Part shown: in pieces, positions 6,330 to 8,566 of the stretch
Numbering within the stretch: position 1 is the first letter of the stretch
Layout of the letters: the number at the start of each line of letters is the position of its first letter
Assembly (NCBI GenBank): GCA_022616595.1
Contig: JAKEEL010000055.1
Coordinates: 1 to 8,566 of the forward strand
Source: Methylococcaceae bacterium
GTDB taxonomy: Bacteria > Pseudomonadota > Gammaproteobacteria > Methylococcales > UBA1147
Reading direction: 5' to 3'
Length of the DNA: 8,566 nt
The notes under the pieces: model-generated
The model's database searches: none
What the model saw: only the letters and a program-made list of their open reading frames with translations
What the model was told of the DNA's origin: nothing
Made by a program: the position numbers and the translations under genes

Positions 6330-7673
6330 TTAGCGCAGGCTTGAACAGCAAACACCGGCCTGACTGCGTCGATCGCGGTTGGAAGAAGCTCCTCGTCGAA
6401 GCGAAAATTTGGCGAGACGGGAAAAATCGGGCGGGAGTCTGCCGTTGCAGAAATCGGTAGCCTGTTGGTATCGCAGGTCTTCCCACCATAGCCGGGTCCA
6501 GGTCCGGTCCCTGAGCAAACGCTTGACCAGGCCTCTCGGGTTGTTAATCAATTCGAGAATCGGTCCCAGCGTGTTCGATGGGTCCCGAAAACATTCCCAG
6601 TCGCAGCGCGTACAATGAGCCTCTGCATCGCGCGGCGTGCCGTTCATATCCCAATACTTACCCAGATTCTCATGGGCGCGAAATCCGCACGGATAGGTGT
6701 TTCCGTCGCCCGCACTGATGAAGAAAAAATCCTTGCCGCCGCGGCACGCGTAACCGTGCTCTTCACGGTATTGGTAGTGGTGGGCCAGCGAGTGTAACGT
6801 ATTGCGCGGCGTAAAGATGCGGATGCGGTCCCGGAATTCGCGCACCGCTTGCGACATGGCCCTGAACAGCAGTGCCTTTTCTTCCCGGCGAAAATTTACC
6901 ATGTCGTCCGCCGAAGAAGCCAGATACACCGAATCGAGGCTGCTTTCGGGCTGTGACTCGATACTCATCGGGTAGCAAAAATTCACAATCGTAAAACCGG
7001 CATCGATCACAGTGCGATAAAAACGAGCAAATGCCTCGACACTGGTTTCATAGAATTCTTCGCACTGAGCTCGGCTTGGGTTGTGCGCCAATCGCAACGG
7101 AGCGCCTCCCAGCAGTCGGTTGACACCCAGGTTTGCGGTCGGCCAGATCCCGTGTTCATGGAAAATCGGGATTGCTTTTGCGATCCCTTCAAACACTCCT
7201 GGAAATCCGCGGATTCTGTCATGGACCACGCCATGCGCCGAATCGATACTGAACCAGAAATTACGCACCTGCGTGTGCGCCAGGGATTCTGCAATTTCCT
7301 CCACCCGTTTTCGGAATTCCTTTTTCCCGTGATGGCGCAGAAAATATCCACTGGTCCCGGTACGAATCAGCGGGATGCCCAAGTCTCCCGCCCTGCGAAT
7401 CATCGCGATCAGCGTATCGAAATGCAAAAAAGGTTCGCCTCCGGTGAAGGATACCGCGACAACCCCGCGTTCCGCGGCGGCTTCAAGAACGCGTTCGATC
7501 GCATTCCTGTCGAGAGACGAACGTTCATAACGGTGGGTCACCCGCATTTCACACTGCGGACAATGCGCATTACACCGGTCGGTCATCTGAATAATCACTT
7601 GACCGGGAATCCGCCCCCTTCCGAGCGCGTAAAGGTTCCGGGCCGAAAAAAGCCGATTGGGTTTCGCGTGCAT
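6330..7673 (-). CDS. Radical SAM protein with SPASM-like C-terminal cysteines, function unknown
   Basis: The 447-residue product has a radical SAM core: CNAHCPQC at 34-41 (C34, C38 and C41 bind the 4Fe-4S cluster that cleaves S-adenosylmethionine) and the SAM-binding TGGEP at 77-81. The C-terminal part has C310 and C329 in the exact CX13GX4C spacing of the first half of a SPASM domain. C354, C357, C361 (CX2CX3C) and C409 follow, which departs from the standard CX2CX5CX3C half. One auxiliary iron-sulfur cluster is therefore likely and two are uncertain. SPASM proteins often modify peptides, proteins or small molecules; the substrate is not readable here, and no precursor peptide gene is visible beside it. 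ATG 7673 has a strong GGAGG site. A GTG at 7754 would add 27 residues and is less likely. The gene follows the flippase-like gene on the same strand, so co-transcription is plausible. Confidence 0.85.
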   Translation of the reverse strand: MHAKPNRLFSARNLYALGRGRIPGQVIIQMTDRCNAHCPQCEMRVTHRYERSSLDRNAIERVLEAAAERGVVAVSFTGGEPFLHFDTLIAMIRRAGDLGIPLIRTGTSGYFLRHHGKKEFRKRVEEIAESLAHTQVRNFWFSIDSAHGVVHDRIRGFPGVFEGIAKAIPIFHEHGIWPTANLGVNRLLGGAPLRLAHNPSRAQCEEFYETSVEAFARFYRTVIDAGFTIVNFCYPMSIESQPESSLDSVYLASSADDMVNFRREEKALLFRAMSQAVREFRDRIRIFTPRNTLHSLAHHYQYREEHGYACRGGKDFFFISAGDGNTYPCGFRAHENLGKYWDMNGTPRDAEAHCTRCDWECFRDPSNTLGPILELINNPRGLVKRLLRDRTWTRLWWEDLRYQQATDFCNGRLPPDFSRLAKFSLRRGASSNRDRRSQAGVCCSSLR

Positions 7674-7677
7674 GTTT

Positions 7678-7682
7678 CCTCC
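7678..7682 (-). promoter_or_regulatory. Strong ribosome binding site GGAGG of the radical SAM gene
   Basis: GGAGG lies 4 nt before ATG 7673, in GGAGGAAACATG. This is much stronger than the AGG near the alternative GTG at 7754 and decides the start. A second GGGAGG at 7729-7734 has no start codon in a useful position after it. Confidence 0.65.
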
Positions 7683-7768
7683 GCTTCGGGTAAATAAATT
7701 TGAATCAACATTGGATTCCCCAGTGTAACCTCCCTTTTTTACAGTTTCAGACACTGCCTAAATATTCT

Positions 7769-8566
7769 TTATAGGGTTTTATTCAAAATTGCTGGATTCG
7801 TACGCTGCCGCACTTCCTGTCCAATCATAATCATGCACGCCAGCACAAAAGGCAGCAGATAATAAACAGCCCGGTAAACAAGCAATGCGGCGGTCAATTT
7901 TTCCAGAGGCAATACACTTTTGAATGCATACAGAATCACCGTCTCGAATACGCCGACACCGCCGGGGACATGACTGGTGATCCCGGCCAATATCGCCAGC
8001 GTAAAGACGAGTAAAAAGGCAAGAAAAGGAATTGCTGGATTCGCCAGCAATACATATAAGCAGGATCCGGCAAACAAAATGTCCAGCACCGCAATCAATA
8101 ACAGGATTAGCATTATTCTCAAGTTTGGCAGAGTTACCTTCCAAGCTCCCACCTGAAAAGAGACTCCGCGCTTGACGAAAACGGCGGTAACTCCAATCAG
8201 CAGGATGGCGGTTACCATGCCAATCCAACGCAAATTCTCTGCGGACACGGCTGTAATCGCCGCAAGTGCTTCCGGTTGAATGAGTAACGCTATAATGCCG
8301 GTAATATGTATGCCCACCCCCCAACTTACCGAGCAAAATATCGCGATACGAGCAATATCAAGGGCCTGTAATCCGGCGGGAGAATAAAAACGATACCGAA
8401 CCGCCCCTCCGGAGATGATATTAAACCCCAGCGTGTTGGCAATGGCGTAACCGCAATAAGCACCAGCGGCGACCAGACCCAAGCTCAACTTACGACCAAT
8501 GTAAGCCAGTGCGGATAGATCATAGCCGACGAATACAATATATCCGGCAATCGTTAAACAGACTGC
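7769..8566 (-). CDS. MprF-type flippase-domain membrane protein (UPF0104 / LPG_synthase_TM), 5' end outside the window
   Basis: The frame is open from the window edge to TAA at 7769, giving 265 visible residues. The protein is strongly hydrophobic, with about six or seven membrane segments. It carries features of the N-terminal flippase half of MprF: GYDLSALAYIGRK, the ANTLGFNIISGGAVRYRFYS region, and SHVPGGVGVFE followed by VYRAVYYLLPF. In MprF this half moves aminoacylated phosphatidylglycerol across the membrane. Here the protein ends right after the flippase-type domain, with no cytoplasmic aminoacyl-transferase domain, as in stand-alone UPF0104 proteins whose substrates are mostly unknown. 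A TTG at 8488 could be called as start, but homology continues upstream of it, so the real start is beyond the window. Codons are more AT-rich than in the ruv genes (two 60-base samples near 8.1 kb give 43-45% GC, against 67% in a ruvB sample). The radical SAM gene starts 95 nt downstream. Confidence 0.88.
   Translation of the reverse strand, partial: AVCLTIAGYIVFVGYDLSALAYIGRKLSLGLVAAGAYCGYAIANTLGFNIISGGAVRYRFYSPAGLQALDIARIAIFCSVSWGVGIHITGIIALLIQPEALAAITAVSAENLRWIGMVTAILLIGVTAVFVKRGVSFQVGAWKVTLPNLRIMLILLLIAVLDILFAGSCLYVLLANPAIPFLAFLLVFTLAILAGITSHVPGGVGVFETVILYAFKSVLPLEKLTAALLVYRAVYYLLPFVLACMIMIGQEVRQRTNPAILNKTL

Noticed and set aside
5500..6333. Plus-strand open frame of 277 codons across yebC and its leader
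   Set aside because: It is antisense to yebC with no family resemblance; the last part simply crosses the intergenic gap.
6158..6489. Small open frames around the yebC upstream gap (65-90 codons, both strands)
   Set aside because: They overlap the radical SAM 3' end or the yebC start, lack good ribosome binding sites and have no coding character.
7729..7756. T-run and CAGT/ACTG inverted repeat downstream of the flippase gene as a terminator
   Set aside because: The stem is only 4 bp, and the T-run is on the plus strand, whereas the gene is transcribed from the minus strand.

Overview
The window is a gammaproteobacterial chromosomal segment with every gene on the minus strand, so transcription runs from high to low coordinates. 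The gene order yebC-ruvC-ruvA-ruvB-ybgC-tolQ-tolR-tolA-tolB is a well known arrangement in Gammaproteobacteria such as Pseudomonas and relatives, and the protein sequences fit it. The GC-rich core suggests a moderately high-GC species. The genus cannot be fixed from this sequence alone.

Layout in transcription order. (1) 8566-7769: the C-terminal part of a multi-pass membrane protein of the MprF N-terminal flippase type (UPF0104 / LPG_synthase_TM), cut by the window edge and visibly AT-richer than the rest. (2) 7673-6330: a radical SAM protein with a CxxxCxxC cluster motif and a C-terminal cysteine pattern resembling half of a SPASM domain. (3) 6329-6172: a 158-bp gap holding a candidate extended -10 promoter and a small hairpin. 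(4) 6171-3203: yebC (translation factor family) and ruvC, ruvA, ruvB (Holliday junction processing). (5) 3206-478: ybgC (acyl-CoA thioesterase), tolQ, tolR, tolA (energised inner-membrane motor that maintains the outer membrane). (6) A 121-bp gap, then the 5' end of tolB from 356 to the window edge.

From yebC to tolA the genes are packed as one likely transcription unit. Four junctions overlap (ruvB/ybgC 4 nt, ybgC/tolQ 11 nt, tolQ/tolR 1 nt, tolR/tolA 4 nt) and the others are short gaps (9, 54 and 11 nt). TolQ and TolR form the proton-driven stator, TolA spans the periplasm, and TolB with Pal (expected just outside the window) receives the force at the outer membrane. RuvA, RuvB and RuvC together migrate and resolve Holliday junctions.

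Start codons needed care. ruvA begins with TTG at 4845, fixed by family alignment. tolB probably begins with GTG at 356. tolR begins at 2120, inside a much longer open frame that runs back through tolQ. The radical SAM gene most likely begins at ATG 7673 behind a strong ribosome binding site.

The yebC-ruv-tol core is ordinary. The only part that could belong to an uncharacterised pathway is the radical SAM protein paired with the stand-alone flippase-like protein. Its substrate cannot be read from the sequence.
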